Assembly (NCBI RefSeq): GCF_027922165.1
Contig: NZ_BSFD01000004.1
Location: 148,645 to 212,644 of the forward strand
Origin: Brevundimonas intermedia
GTDB lineage: Bacteria; Pseudomonadota; Alphaproteobacteria; Caulobacterales; Caulobacteraceae
Reading direction: 5' to 3'
DNA: 64,000 bases
The notes under the pieces: generated by a model
The model's input: the letters and a program-made list of their open reading frames with translations, nothing else
Databases searched by the model: none
Told to the model about the DNA's origin: nothing
Shown: positions 48,760 through 56,518 of the stretch, piece by piece
Layout of the letters: the number at the start of each line of letters is the position of its first letter
Position numbering within the stretch: position 1 is the first letter of the stretch
Translations under genes and position numbers: made by a program

Positions 48760-49725
48760 ATGAACTTCGATTTCGACGCCCAGGTCACCGCCGCCCTGTT
48801 CGACAACGCCGGCGCCGTCTTCGCCCTCGGCGACGGCTCGGTCCGGTTCGCCGACGGCGCGACGGTCCAGGCTCATGACGGCGCCGTCCTGTGCGCCGCC
48901 GTCCACCCGAGCGGCGACGGCATCGTCACCGGCGGCGACGACGGCCAAGTGGTCTGGAGCCGCCGCGGCGCCGAAACTGCGGTCCTGGCCACGGCCAAGA
49001 ACCAGTGGATCGACTCCCTCGACGCCTCGCCCGCCTCGGGCCTGATCGCCTTCTCCTGGGGCCGCACCCTGTCGGTGATCGACCCCAAGGACGCAGCCTT
49101 CCGCCGCGATTTCCAGCACGAACGCACCGTCTCCGGCGTCGCTTTCGAGCCCAAGGGCCGGCGGATCGCCGCCTCGACCTACGGCGGCGCGGCCCTCTGG
49201 TACGCCCGGATCGAGAAGCAGCAGCCGGTCAAACTGGCCTGGGCCGGATCCCACACGGGCGTGGCCTTCTCCCCCGACGGCGCCTTCGTGGTCACCACCA
49301 TGCAGGACAGCCAACTGCACGGCTGGCGGCTGAAGGACGCCAAGAACCTGCGCATGGGCGGCTATCCGTCCAAGGTCCGCTCGCTGGCCTTCCTCGCCGG
49401 CGGGCAGCTTCTGGCCACCTCGGGCGCGCAGGGCGCGGTGCTGTGGCCCTTCGTGGGCTCGAACGGTCCCATGGGGCGCGAGGCGAGTGAGATCGGCTAT
49501 GACGACTCCACCCTGGTCAATCTGGTCTCGGCCCGGACCGAGCACGGCCTGTTGGCCGCCGGCCTGACCGACGGCCGGGTCTGGGTCGCCCATCCGGCCG
49601 CCCAGGGCCTGAACTTCGTCAAGGCCGAGAAGGGCCCGTCCATCGTCGCCCTGTCCCTCAGCCCGGCCGCCGACAAGGTCGCCTGGGCCGACGAGGACGG
49701 CGCCGCCGGCGTGGCGATCCTGTAA
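48760..49725 (+). CDS. WD40 repeat beta-propeller protein
   Basis: 321 residues from the ATG at 48760. Several WD40-like blades are visible: HDGAVLCAAVHPSGDGIVTGG, ERTVSGVAFEPKGRRIAAS, HTGVAFSPDGAFVVTT, SKVRSLAFLAGGQLLATSG and SIVALSLSPAADKVAWADE. No signal peptide, so cytosolic, presumably a protein-interaction scaffold. A similar gene is widespread in alphaproteobacteria without assigned function. Its stop overlaps the mtgA start (TAATG). Confidence 0.88.
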   Translation: MNFDFDAQVTAALFDNAGAVFALGDGSVRFADGATVQAHDGAVLCAAVHPSGDGIVTGGDDGQVVWSRRGAETAVLATAKNQWIDSLDASPASGLIAFSWGRTLSVIDPKDAAFRRDFQHERTVSGVAFEPKGRRIAASTYGGAALWYARIEKQQPVKLAWAGSHTGVAFSPDGAFVVTTMQDSQLHGWRLKDAKNLRMGGYPSKVRSLAFLAGGQLLATSGAQGAVLWPFVGSNGPMGREASEIGYDDSTLVNLVSARTEHGLLAAGLTDGRVWVAHPAAQGLNFVKAEKGPSIVALSLSPAADKVAWADEDGAAGVAIL

Positions 49726-50420
49726 TGGCGCGCGGGCGGAAAAAGGGTTGGTTCCGGGCGGCCCTGATCGCCCTGGCGGTCCTGGCCCTGCTGCCCATCG
49801 GCGGTGTGTTGATCGTCGCCGTCCTGCCGCCCGCCCCGACCATATTGATGCTGCGCCAGGCCGTGCGCGGCGAGGGTCTGGACTATCAGTGGCGCGGTCT
49901 GAACGACATCTCGCCCAATCTGGTCAACGCCGCCATCGCCGCCGAGGACGCCCGTTTCTGCAGCCACCAGGGCTTCGACATGGAGGCGATCCAGAAGGCC
50001 CTGGACCACAACGCCGAGGGCGGCCGCATCCGCGGCGGCTCGACCATCAGCCAGCAAACGGCCAAGAACGTCTTCCTCTGGCCGGGCCGCGATTGGATCC
50101 GCAAGGGATTCGAGGCGGGCTACACCGTCCTGATCGAGACCGTCTGGTCCAAACGCCGGATCATGGAGGTCTATCTGAACGTGGTCGAATGGGCCCCGGG
50201 CGTCTACGGCGCCCAGGCCGCCGCCCAGCACTGGTTCGGCAAGGACGCCGCCGACCTGACCCCCCGCGAGGCCGCGCGTCTCGCCGCCATCCTCCCCGCG
50301 CCCCGCCGTTACAAGGCGGCGTCGCCCGGCCCGTATGTCCGCCGACGCGCCTCGCGCATCCAGGCCGCCATGGGGACGGTCCGCACTCAGGATCTGAACG
50401 CCTGCGTCCGGCTCAAATAG
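49725..50420 (+). CDS. mtgA: monofunctional biosynthetic peptidoglycan transglycosylase
   Basis: 231 residues, GT51 family, anchored by one N-terminal span (AALIALAVLALLPIGGVLIVAVL). The catalytic Glu is in AAEDARFCSHQGFD, followed by GGSTISQQTAKNVFLWPGR and the second conserved region RRIMEVYLNVVEWAPGVYG. There is no transpeptidase domain. It polymerises lipid II glycan strands at the outer face of the inner membrane. The start overlaps the beta-propeller gene by one base, so the two are co-translated. Confidence 0.95.
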   Translation: MARGRKKGWFRAALIALAVLALLPIGGVLIVAVLPPAPTILMLRQAVRGEGLDYQWRGLNDISPNLVNAAIAAEDARFCSHQGFDMEAIQKALDHNAEGGRIRGGSTISQQTAKNVFLWPGRDWIRKGFEAGYTVLIETVWSKRRIMEVYLNVVEWAPGVYGAQAAAQHWFGKDAADLTPREAARLAAILPAPRRYKAASPGPYVRRRASRIQAAMGTVRTQDLNACVRLK

Positions 50421-50519
50421 GCCGAAGGCCGATAGCCGCCAAAAATCTCCGCTGAACGGCGGCGCTTGACGACGGATCACGGCTGACCTCTCCTGCCCGC
50501 GCTGTTCAGGAGATTCATC

Positions 50520-52430
50520 ATGAAGCGTCAGATGATGACCGCCGTCGCGGTCTGCGCCCTCGCCTTCACCGCCGGCTGCGCCGCCGTCACGACCCCGACC
50601 CCTGACGCGACCCTTCCGCTTCAGGCCGACGGCGGCGAACAGACCTTCACCCCCGCACCCGTCACCGCCACCGGCCTGCGCGCCGACTATCCGACCACCG
50701 TCGCGGGCGCCACCCAGTTCGTCGCAGACGCCGAGGCCAAGATGCTGACCTTCGGCGAATACGCCGCCCGGGTGCAATGGAACCGCGCCACCAACATCAC
50801 CTTCGACACCATGTGGCTGGAGTCAAAGGTCAACGCCGAAGCGACCGAGCTTCAGGTCCAGTTCGCCAACCAGGCGGCGAAGTTCAATGATGTCGCGGTC
50901 GATCCCGTCGTCCGGCGCAAGCTGAACCTGATGCGGCTGGGCATCGTCCTGCCCGCCCCCAACCGTCCCGGCGCGGCCGAGGAGCTGTCGCAAATCACCA
51001 CCCGGCTGGACTCGACCTATTCGACCGGCAAGTTCGACTTCAAGGGCCGGCCGATCACCCTGGACGAGGCCTCGCTGATCCTGGCTGACAGCCGCGATCC
51101 GAACGAGACCAAGGCCCTGTACGAAGGCTGGCGCACCGTCTCGCCGGTGATGAAGAACGACTACGCCCGCGTGGTCGAGATCGCCAACGAGGGCGCGCGC
51201 GACCTGGGCTTCGCCGACACCGGCGCCCTGTGGCGATCCGGCTACGACATGCCCGCTGACGATTTCGCCGAGGAGACCGACCGCCTGTGGGCCCAGGTCA
51301 AACCCTTCTACGAGAATCTGCACTGCTATGTCCGCGCCCGGCTGAACGCCAAATACGGCGACGCCGTCCAGCCCGACCACGGCCCGATCCGCGCCGACCT
51401 CCTGGGCAATATGTGGTCGCAGCAGTGGGGCAATATTTATGACGTCGTGGCCCCAACCAGCGGCGGCGCCTCCAGCTATGACCTGACCGAACTGCTGAAG
51501 ACCGCCGACTATGACCCCGTGAAAATGGTCAGGACCGGCGAGGGCTTCTACGTCTCCCTGGGCCTCGATCCCCTGCCCCAGACCTTCTGGGAGCGCAGCC
51601 AGATCGTCCGCCCGCGCGACCGTGAGGTGGTCTGCCACGCCTCGGCCTGGGACCTCGACAACGCCGACGACATCCGCATCAAGATGTGCACCAACGTCAA
51701 CGGCGACGACTTCTACACCGTCCACCACGAGCTCGGTCACAACTACTACCAGCGCGCCTACAAGAACCAGCCGATGCTGTTCCGCAACGGGGCCAACGAC
51801 GGCTTCCACGAGGCCATCGGCGACTTCGTCGGCCTGTCGGCCCTGACCCCCACCTATCTGAACCAGATCGGCCTGCTGAAGACGACGCCGGGGGCGGAGG
51901 AAGACATTCCCTTCCTGCTGAAGATGGCGCTCGACAAGATCGCCTTCCTGCCCTTCGGCCTGATGGTCGATCGCTGGCGCTGGGGCGTCTTCTCCGGCGA
52001 GACGTCGCCGGATCAGTACAACGCCGCCTGGACCGCCGACATGCTGAAATACCAGGGCCTGGTTCCGCCGGGGCCGCGTCCGACCAACGCCTTCGACCCG
52101 GGCGCCAAATATCATGTGCCGGGCAACACCCCCTACACTCGCTACTTCCTGGCCCATATCTACCAGTTCCAGTTTCAGCGCGCGGCCTGCAAACAGGCGG
52201 GCTGGACCGGGCCGCTGCACCGTTGCTCGGTCTACGGCAACGAGGCGGTCGGCGCCCGTTTCAACGCCATGCTGGAGATGGGTCAGTCCAAGCCCTGGCC
52301 CGAGGCCATGCAGGCCTTCACCGGCGAGACCACCAACGACGCCTCCGCCGTGGCCGACTATTTCGCTCCGTTGAATGAATGGCTCACCGTTCAGAACCGC
52401 GGCCGCGACTGCGGCTGGTCTGAGGCCTGA
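50520..52430 (+). CDS. M2 family peptidyl-dipeptidase (ACE-like) lipoprotein
   Basis: 636 residues. Signal peptide with a lipobox-like FTAGC (Cys20), so probably a lipoprotein. The zinc site is H403-E404-x-x-H407 in VHHELGHNYYQ and the third ligand E431 in GANDGFHEAIGDFVGLS; these match angiotensin-converting enzyme-type M2 peptidases. Chloride- and substrate-site segments such as GAKYHVPGNTPYTRYFLAHIY are also present. It removes C-terminal dipeptides from peptides, probably in the periplasm or at the surface. CAGGAG precedes the ATG. It stands alone. Confidence 0.94.
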   Translation: MKRQMMTAVAVCALAFTAGCAAVTTPTPDATLPLQADGGEQTFTPAPVTATGLRADYPTTVAGATQFVADAEAKMLTFGEYAARVQWNRATNITFDTMWLESKVNAEATELQVQFANQAAKFNDVAVDPVVRRKLNLMRLGIVLPAPNRPGAAEELSQITTRLDSTYSTGKFDFKGRPITLDEASLILADSRDPNETKALYEGWRTVSPVMKNDYARVVEIANEGARDLGFADTGALWRSGYDMPADDFAEETDRLWAQVKPFYENLHCYVRARLNAKYGDAVQPDHGPIRADLLGNMWSQQWGNIYDVVAPTSGGASSYDLTELLKTADYDPVKMVRTGEGFYVSLGLDPLPQTFWERSQIVRPRDREVVCHASAWDLDNADDIRIKMCTNVNGDDFYTVHHELGHNYYQRAYKNQPMLFRNGANDGFHEAIGDFVGLSALTPTYLNQIGLLKTTPGAEEDIPFLLKMALDKIAFLPFGLMVDRWRWGVFSGETSPDQYNAAWTADMLKYQGLVPPGPRPTNAFDPGAKYHVPGNTPYTRYFLAHIYQFQFQRAACKQAGWTGPLHRCSVYGNEAVGARFNAMLEMGQSKPWPEAMQAFTGETTNDASAVADYFAPLNEWLTVQNRGRDCGWSEA

Positions 52431-52550
52431 GGCCGCCCAGGCCATATAGGTCCGCGGGGCCGTTAACCTGAGGCTTGAGGCTTCTCTTAACCGTATGACG
52501 GCATTCTGCCGACATACGGGCCGTGTGCGCCCGGCAGGGAAGCGACGAAC

Positions 52551-54221
52551 TTGGCCTCTCCATCGATCCGTCGGGCGGTCCGCCGCCTCTGCAGCCTCGT
52601 CTCGCGCCTGGGCCACGACCGGTGCGGCAATGTGGCGATGATCTTCGCGTTCAGCCTGCCGATCATCGCCATGCTGGCGCTCGGCGGCATTGATCTACAC
52701 CGTGTGACGACGGCCCGGTCCCAGTTCCAGGACGCCCTGGACGCCGCCACCCTGTCTGCGGCCCGCTCGTCCTACACGGACCCCAAGGACTTGAAGACCG
52801 TCACCCTGATCACCCTGCGGGCCAATCTTGAGAATACAGAGATCGAGCCAATCCAGGATTCCGATGTCACTGTCGTGATGAACGGCACGACCGTCGTCGT
52901 CTCCGACGCGGTCGGCCGGGTGAAGACCTTGGTCGCCAACATCGTCCTGCCGCCTTACGGCCAACTGCTCGACGACACTATTCCCGTCAATGTCCATTCC
53001 GAGGTCAATCGGTCGGCCAAGAACCTTGAAGTGGCCATGGTGCTGGACATCACGGGCTCGATGGACGGCAACGACATCGCCAACCTCAAGACCGCCGCGC
53101 TCAAGATGGTCGATATCGTCGTCAAGGATGTCCAGACCCCCTACACTTCGCGCATGTCGGTCGTGCCCTATTCGATGGGGGTGTTTATGGGATCGCGCGC
53201 CGCCGCCGCGCGGGGGCCTGTGGCCGCGGGCAAGACCATCACCGGTGTCACCAAGGCCTGCACGCCGTCGAACAACCCCACCAGCTGCACCATTACGGTG
53301 AAGGCTGTGAATCATGGATTCGCTGTCAATGATCGTGTCGTCGTCACTGGGGTGTCGGGTATGGCGATCAACAGCACGACCAATGCAACCCGGAGCTCCT
53401 CCAACACGGCTTTCACCGTCACGGCTCGTACGACCGACACTTTCACCTATGTCATCAGCAAAAACGTGACCGGCAGCTATTCCAGCGGCGGCACGGCCTA
53501 TTGCACGGTCGCGGGCTGCCAGTATCTCGCCTACACCAATGCTGCAGGCAGTACGTCCGTTCATGAGATCAGCAACTGCGTGACGGAAAGGATCGGCTCA
53601 GCGGCCTATACCGATGCGGCGCCCGCCTCGGCCTATGTGGGGCGCAACTATTCCAGCACCAATGAGAACACCTGTCTTACGGTGGGGCTCCAGCCGCTGA
53701 CCAGCGACCGCACCAGCTTGAAGTCGATCATCAACACCTTGTCGGCGGGCGGCTCGACCGCCGGCCACATCGGGACGGCCTGGGGCTGGTACACGGTGGC
53801 GCCCAATTTCAACAGCCTGTGGCCCACGGCCTCGGCCGCCAACGATTATGATGAGTTCAAAACCATCAAGGCGGTGGTCCTGATGACCGACGGGGACTTC
53901 AACACCCCCTATAACAGCGGGGTGATCGCCAAGGACTCGCTGTCCGGCTCCTATAGTCAGAACGATGTCAGGATCAATCAGAACGCAAGCAACGGTTCCT
54001 CGGCCTCGCAGGCGCAGAAGCTTTGCACCGCCATGAAGGCCAAGGGCGTCACCGTCTATACGGTCGGCTTCTCGATCACCGCCAACAGCGCGGCGGCGAC
54101 CCTGTTGTCAGGCTGCGCCTCCTCGTCCGACAAGGCCTATCTCGCCAACAGCGGAACGGCCCTGGTCGCGGCCTTCGAGGCCATCGGCCGCGACATCACC
54201 CAGCTGCGGATCGCGCGCTGA
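52551..54221 (+). CDS. TadG-like pilus assembly protein with a von Willebrand A domain and an inserted repeat-type domain
   Basis: 556 residues, start at a TTG at 52551 (AGGGA upstream). The TadE/G-type N-terminus has a basic stretch then RCGNVAMIFAFSLPIIAMLALGGIDL and a helix (SQFQDALDAATLSAARS). The von Willebrand A domain begins with the MIDAS motif MVLDITGSMDG. It is split at about residues 235-325 by an insertion containing TVKAVNHGFAVNDRVVVTGVSG and NTAFTVTARTTDTFTYVIS, which resembles domains seen in phage and tail-fibre-type proteins, and has several cysteines. The remainder of the VWA domain (AVVLMTDGDFN) follows. Other tad genes are not in the window. Confidence 0.85.
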   Translation: MASPSIRRAVRRLCSLVSRLGHDRCGNVAMIFAFSLPIIAMLALGGIDLHRVTTARSQFQDALDAATLSAARSSYTDPKDLKTVTLITLRANLENTEIEPIQDSDVTVVMNGTTVVVSDAVGRVKTLVANIVLPPYGQLLDDTIPVNVHSEVNRSAKNLEVAMVLDITGSMDGNDIANLKTAALKMVDIVVKDVQTPYTSRMSVVPYSMGVFMGSRAAAARGPVAAGKTITGVTKACTPSNNPTSCTITVKAVNHGFAVNDRVVVTGVSGMAINSTTNATRSSSNTAFTVTARTTDTFTYVISKNVTGSYSSGGTAYCTVAGCQYLAYTNAAGSTSVHEISNCVTERIGSAAYTDAAPASAYVGRNYSSTNENTCLTVGLQPLTSDRTSLKSIINTLSAGGSTAGHIGTAWGWYTVAPNFNSLWPTASAANDYDEFKTIKAVVLMTDGDFNTPYNSGVIAKDSLSGSYSQNDVRINQNASNGSSASQAQKLCTAMKAKGVTVYTVGFSITANSAAATLLSGCASSSDKAYLANSGTALVAAFEAIGRDITQLRIAR

Positions 54222-54239
54222 TCCGCTGCACCGCCACCG

Positions 54240-55205
54240 TCAGAGCAGGCGGATTTCCCGCAGCCGTTCGGTCAGATAGGCCTCGGCCGTGATGGTCTTT
54301 CCGGCGTAGCGGTCGGGATTGTCCGGCGTCACGGCGCTGGCCAGGGTCTCGATCGGGAAGTCCGGGTTGAAGTGCAGGAAGAAGGGCGTCGAATAGCGGG
54401 CGAAGCCGCGCCGTTCCGGCGCCGGGTTGACCACTCGGTGGGTCGTCGACGGCAGGACGTGATTGGTCAGCCGCTGCAGCATGTCGCCGATATTGATCAC
54501 CAGGGCGCCGGGCGGTGGCGCAATGTCCAGCCAGCTTCCGTCCTTCTCCTTCAACTGAAGCCCAGCTTCTTCGGCTCCCAGCAACAGGGTGATGACATTG
54601 ATGTCCTCGTGGGCGCCGGCGCGGACGCCGGGCGCATCGGCCGGCACCGGCGGATAGTGCAGCAGCCGCAGCACGCTGTTGCCCATCTCGACCTTGTCGT
54701 CGAAATAGCCGTCGTCCAGGCCCAGATAGCGGGCGATGGCCCGCAGAATCTTGCGGCCCAGGGCGTCCAGATCCTCGTACATGCCATAGACATGGGCCTT
54801 GAAGCCGGGCGTTTCGTTCGGCCAGACATTGTCCCGCATGAACTGGCGGTACGGATGGTCCTGCGGAAGTTCGCGGCCCACGTGCCAGAACTCCTTCAGG
54901 TCGACGGTGGCGGCGCCCTTGGCCGCCTCGACGCCGAACGGGGTCAGGCCGCGCGCCCCGCCGGTTCCCGGCTGGTGGTATTGGCGTTTCACCTCTTCCG
55001 GCAGGGCGAAGAAGGCCTTGGCGTCATCAAGAGCGGCGGCGATGCGCGCCTCGTCCAGCCCGTGGTCCGCCACCACGGCGAAACCGAAGCGTGCGAAGGA
55101 TGCGCCCAAGGCGTCGCTGAAACCCTGGAAGTCCGCGTCATAGCGCGTCATCGAAACCGGAGTAATGGCCCGAGGGGCGATGGGCTGGGTTTCGGTCGAG
55201 CTCAC
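54240..55205 (-). CDS. isopenicillin N synthase-like 2-oxoglutarate/Fe(II) oxygenase
   Basis: 321 residues. Non-heme iron ligands are H-x-D in RAGAHEDINVITLL and the distal His in LPSTTHRVVNP, with the 2-oxoglutarate-binding RYSTPFFLHF (Arg-x-Ser). The N-terminal DIOX_N-type region is GFAVVADHGLDEARIAAAL. The bacterial members are usually of unknown substrate; 2-oxoglutarate dependence is likely. It ends 18 bases from the TadG-like gene (convergent). Confidence 0.93.
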   Translation of the reverse strand: MSSTETQPIAPRAITPVSMTRYDADFQGFSDALGASFARFGFAVVADHGLDEARIAAALDDAKAFFALPEEVKRQYHQPGTGGARGLTPFGVEAAKGAATVDLKEFWHVGRELPQDHPYRQFMRDNVWPNETPGFKAHVYGMYEDLDALGRKILRAIARYLGLDDGYFDDKVEMGNSVLRLLHYPPVPADAPGVRAGAHEDINVITLLLGAEEAGLQLKEKDGSWLDIAPPPGALVINIGDMLQRLTNHVLPSTTHRVVNPAPERRGFARYSTPFFLHFNPDFPIETLASAVTPDNPDRYAGKTITAEAYLTERLREIRLL

Positions 55206-55339
55206 AGGCGGTCTCCTTCAGGCGCTATGCGGCGGCTTCATACGCCTATTCCGCCGCCATGTCAGTCGGGGCGGATTGTCCTGGAGGCGGCTTTACAGGC
55301 TGACGGATGCGGAGGACCTGTTCATCTATGGTACAGCTT

Positions 55340-55364
55340 GGAACCTAGACAGTAAGCGGGCGTT
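55340..55364 (+). promoter_or_regulatory. candidate EcfG (sigma-T) general stress promoter
   Basis: GGAAC at 55340-55344, a 16-base spacer and CGTT at 55361-55364 match the alphaproteobacterial general-stress sigma factor consensus GGAAC-N16/17-CGTT. The downstream start codon at 55399 leaves a leader of about 28 bases, which is suitable. Confidence 0.65.
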
Positions 55365-55398
55365 TTCGCGCCAGACTGCAATTCGGAAGGAACATTCC

Positions 55399-56073
55399 AT
55401 GCGCGCCAAGATTATCGTCGCCAGCGTCTCCATCGCCGCCCTGCTTGGAGCCGCCGCCTGCACCACGACCGATCCCTATCGCTCAACCCCGACCCGCAAC
55501 AACACCGGCACGGGCGCGATCGCCGGCGCACTGGGCGGAGCCCTGCTGGGTTATCTGACCAATACGTCGAACGGCGAGCAGGGTCGCAAGAACGCCCTCA
55601 TCGGCGCCGGCATCGGCGCGCTCGGCGGCGCGGCCGTGGGCCAGTATATGGACCGTCAGCAGCGCGCCATGGAGGCCGAACTGTCGGGCAGCGGCGTCGG
55701 CGTCGCGCGCCAGGGCGACAATCTCATCCTGCGCATGCCATCGGACGTGACCTTCGCCACCAACCAGTCGTCGATCGATCCGCGCTTCCTGCCGGTGCTC
55801 GACGACGTCGCGCGCGTGCTGGAGGAATATGATCGTTCGACCATCGATATCATCGGCCATACCGATTCCTCGGGCGGCGACGCGATCAACCAGCCGCTTT
55901 CGGAACGCCGCGCCGCCAGCGTCGCGTCTGAGTTGGTGCGACGCGGTGTGATCGCTGAGCGTCTTTATGTTGCGGGCGTCAGCTCCAGCCAGCCGGTGGC
56001 GTCCAATGCGACTGCCGAAGGCAAGGCTCAGAACCGTCGCGTCGAGATCCTGATCCGGCCGTTCACGGGCTGA
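55399..56073 (+). CDS. OmpA-family lipoprotein (YiaD-like) with glycine zipper
   Basis: 224 residues. Signal peptide with lipobox LGAAAC (about Cys21), then a glycine-zipper segment (AIAGALGGALLGYLTN and ALIGAGIGALGGAAVGQYM) and a C-terminal OmpA peptidoglycan-binding domain (IDIIGHTDSSGGDAINQPLSERRA, LYVAGVSSSQPVASNATAEGKAQNRRVEI). It should link the outer membrane to the cell wall. GGAAGGAAC precedes the ATG. A candidate EcfG promoter lies just upstream, so it may be induced by general stress. Its end is a strong terminator. Confidence 0.92.
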   Translation: MRAKIIVASVSIAALLGAAACTTTDPYRSTPTRNNTGTGAIAGALGGALLGYLTNTSNGEQGRKNALIGAGIGALGGAAVGQYMDRQQRAMEAELSGSGVGVARQGDNLILRMPSDVTFATNQSSIDPRFLPVLDDVARVLEEYDRSTIDIIGHTDSSGGDAINQPLSERRAASVASELVRRGVIAERLYVAGVSSSQPVASNATAEGKAQNRRVEILIRPFTG

Positions 56074-56098
56074 TCTGACCTGTCGCAACGTTCAAGGA

Positions 56099-56126
56099 GG
56101 GCGGCGTCATGGACGCCGCCCTTTTT
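56099..56126 (+). terminator. Rho-independent terminator of the OmpA lipoprotein gene
   Basis: Perfect 10-bp stem GGGCGGCGTC (56099-56108) / GACGCCGCCC (56112-56121), 3-base loop, then TTTTT. It lies 25 bases after the stop. Confidence 0.93.
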
Positions 56127-56205
56127 CATGGGGCGCACCGAACCGTGATTTGCACCGGGTCGCGCCGTATGATTCCCCGGAGGGCGTGGCGGTGGGAGAA
56201 GTCTG

Positions 56206-56376
56206 GTGGCGCCTGACGGTCCAGGGTTTGGGCAGGGTCTGAAGCTTGCGGGGATTGCGCTGGTCAGCGCCATCCTTACGGCCACGCTCGTCGTCCTTGT
56301 CGGGGAAGCGTTTCTTCAACCGTCTCAGCCGACAACACTCGATCCGCAGATCCAGCTGACATCCTCGGCAGACTGA
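56206..56376 (+). CDS. 56-residue single-span membrane protein
   Basis: GTG start at 56206 with GGGAG 7 bases upstream. The product begins with a soluble VAPDGPGFGQGLK segment, has a clear membrane span (LAGIALVSAILTATLVVLVG), and ends in a short polar tail (PSQPTTLDPQIQLTSSAD). It sits between two terminators, in the space between two OmpA-family genes. No family is recognised; N-in topology is likely. The frame, ribosome site and hydrophobic core make it likely to be real. Confidence 0.65.
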   Translation: MAPDGPGFGQGLKLAGIALVSAILTATLVVLVGEAFLQPSQPTTLDPQIQLTSSAD

Positions 56377-56426
56377 TGCCCGAAGGGGCAGTCGTCGGCG
56401 CACACACACAACAACAGCCAAAGAAA

Positions 56427-56454
56427 AACGCCGCTTCCGGGCGGAAGCGGCGTT
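56427..56454 (-). terminator. Rho-independent terminator of the OmpA-like gene
   Basis: Perfect 12-bp stem AACGCCGCTTCC / GGAAGCGGCGTT with a 4-base loop. On the reverse strand it is followed by TTTCTTTGG, and it lies 65 bases after the stop of the gene ending at 56519. Confidence 0.9.
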
Positions 56455-56518
56455 CAATCTTACGACAATCTTCTGACCTGGGGTCGGCCCGGGATCCGAG
56501 CCGACCCTTTGAGCGGTC

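Noticed and set aside
50823-52616. 597-codon reverse frame antisense to the M2 peptidase
   Set aside because: Antisense to a gene with full zinc motifs; no domain or start signal.
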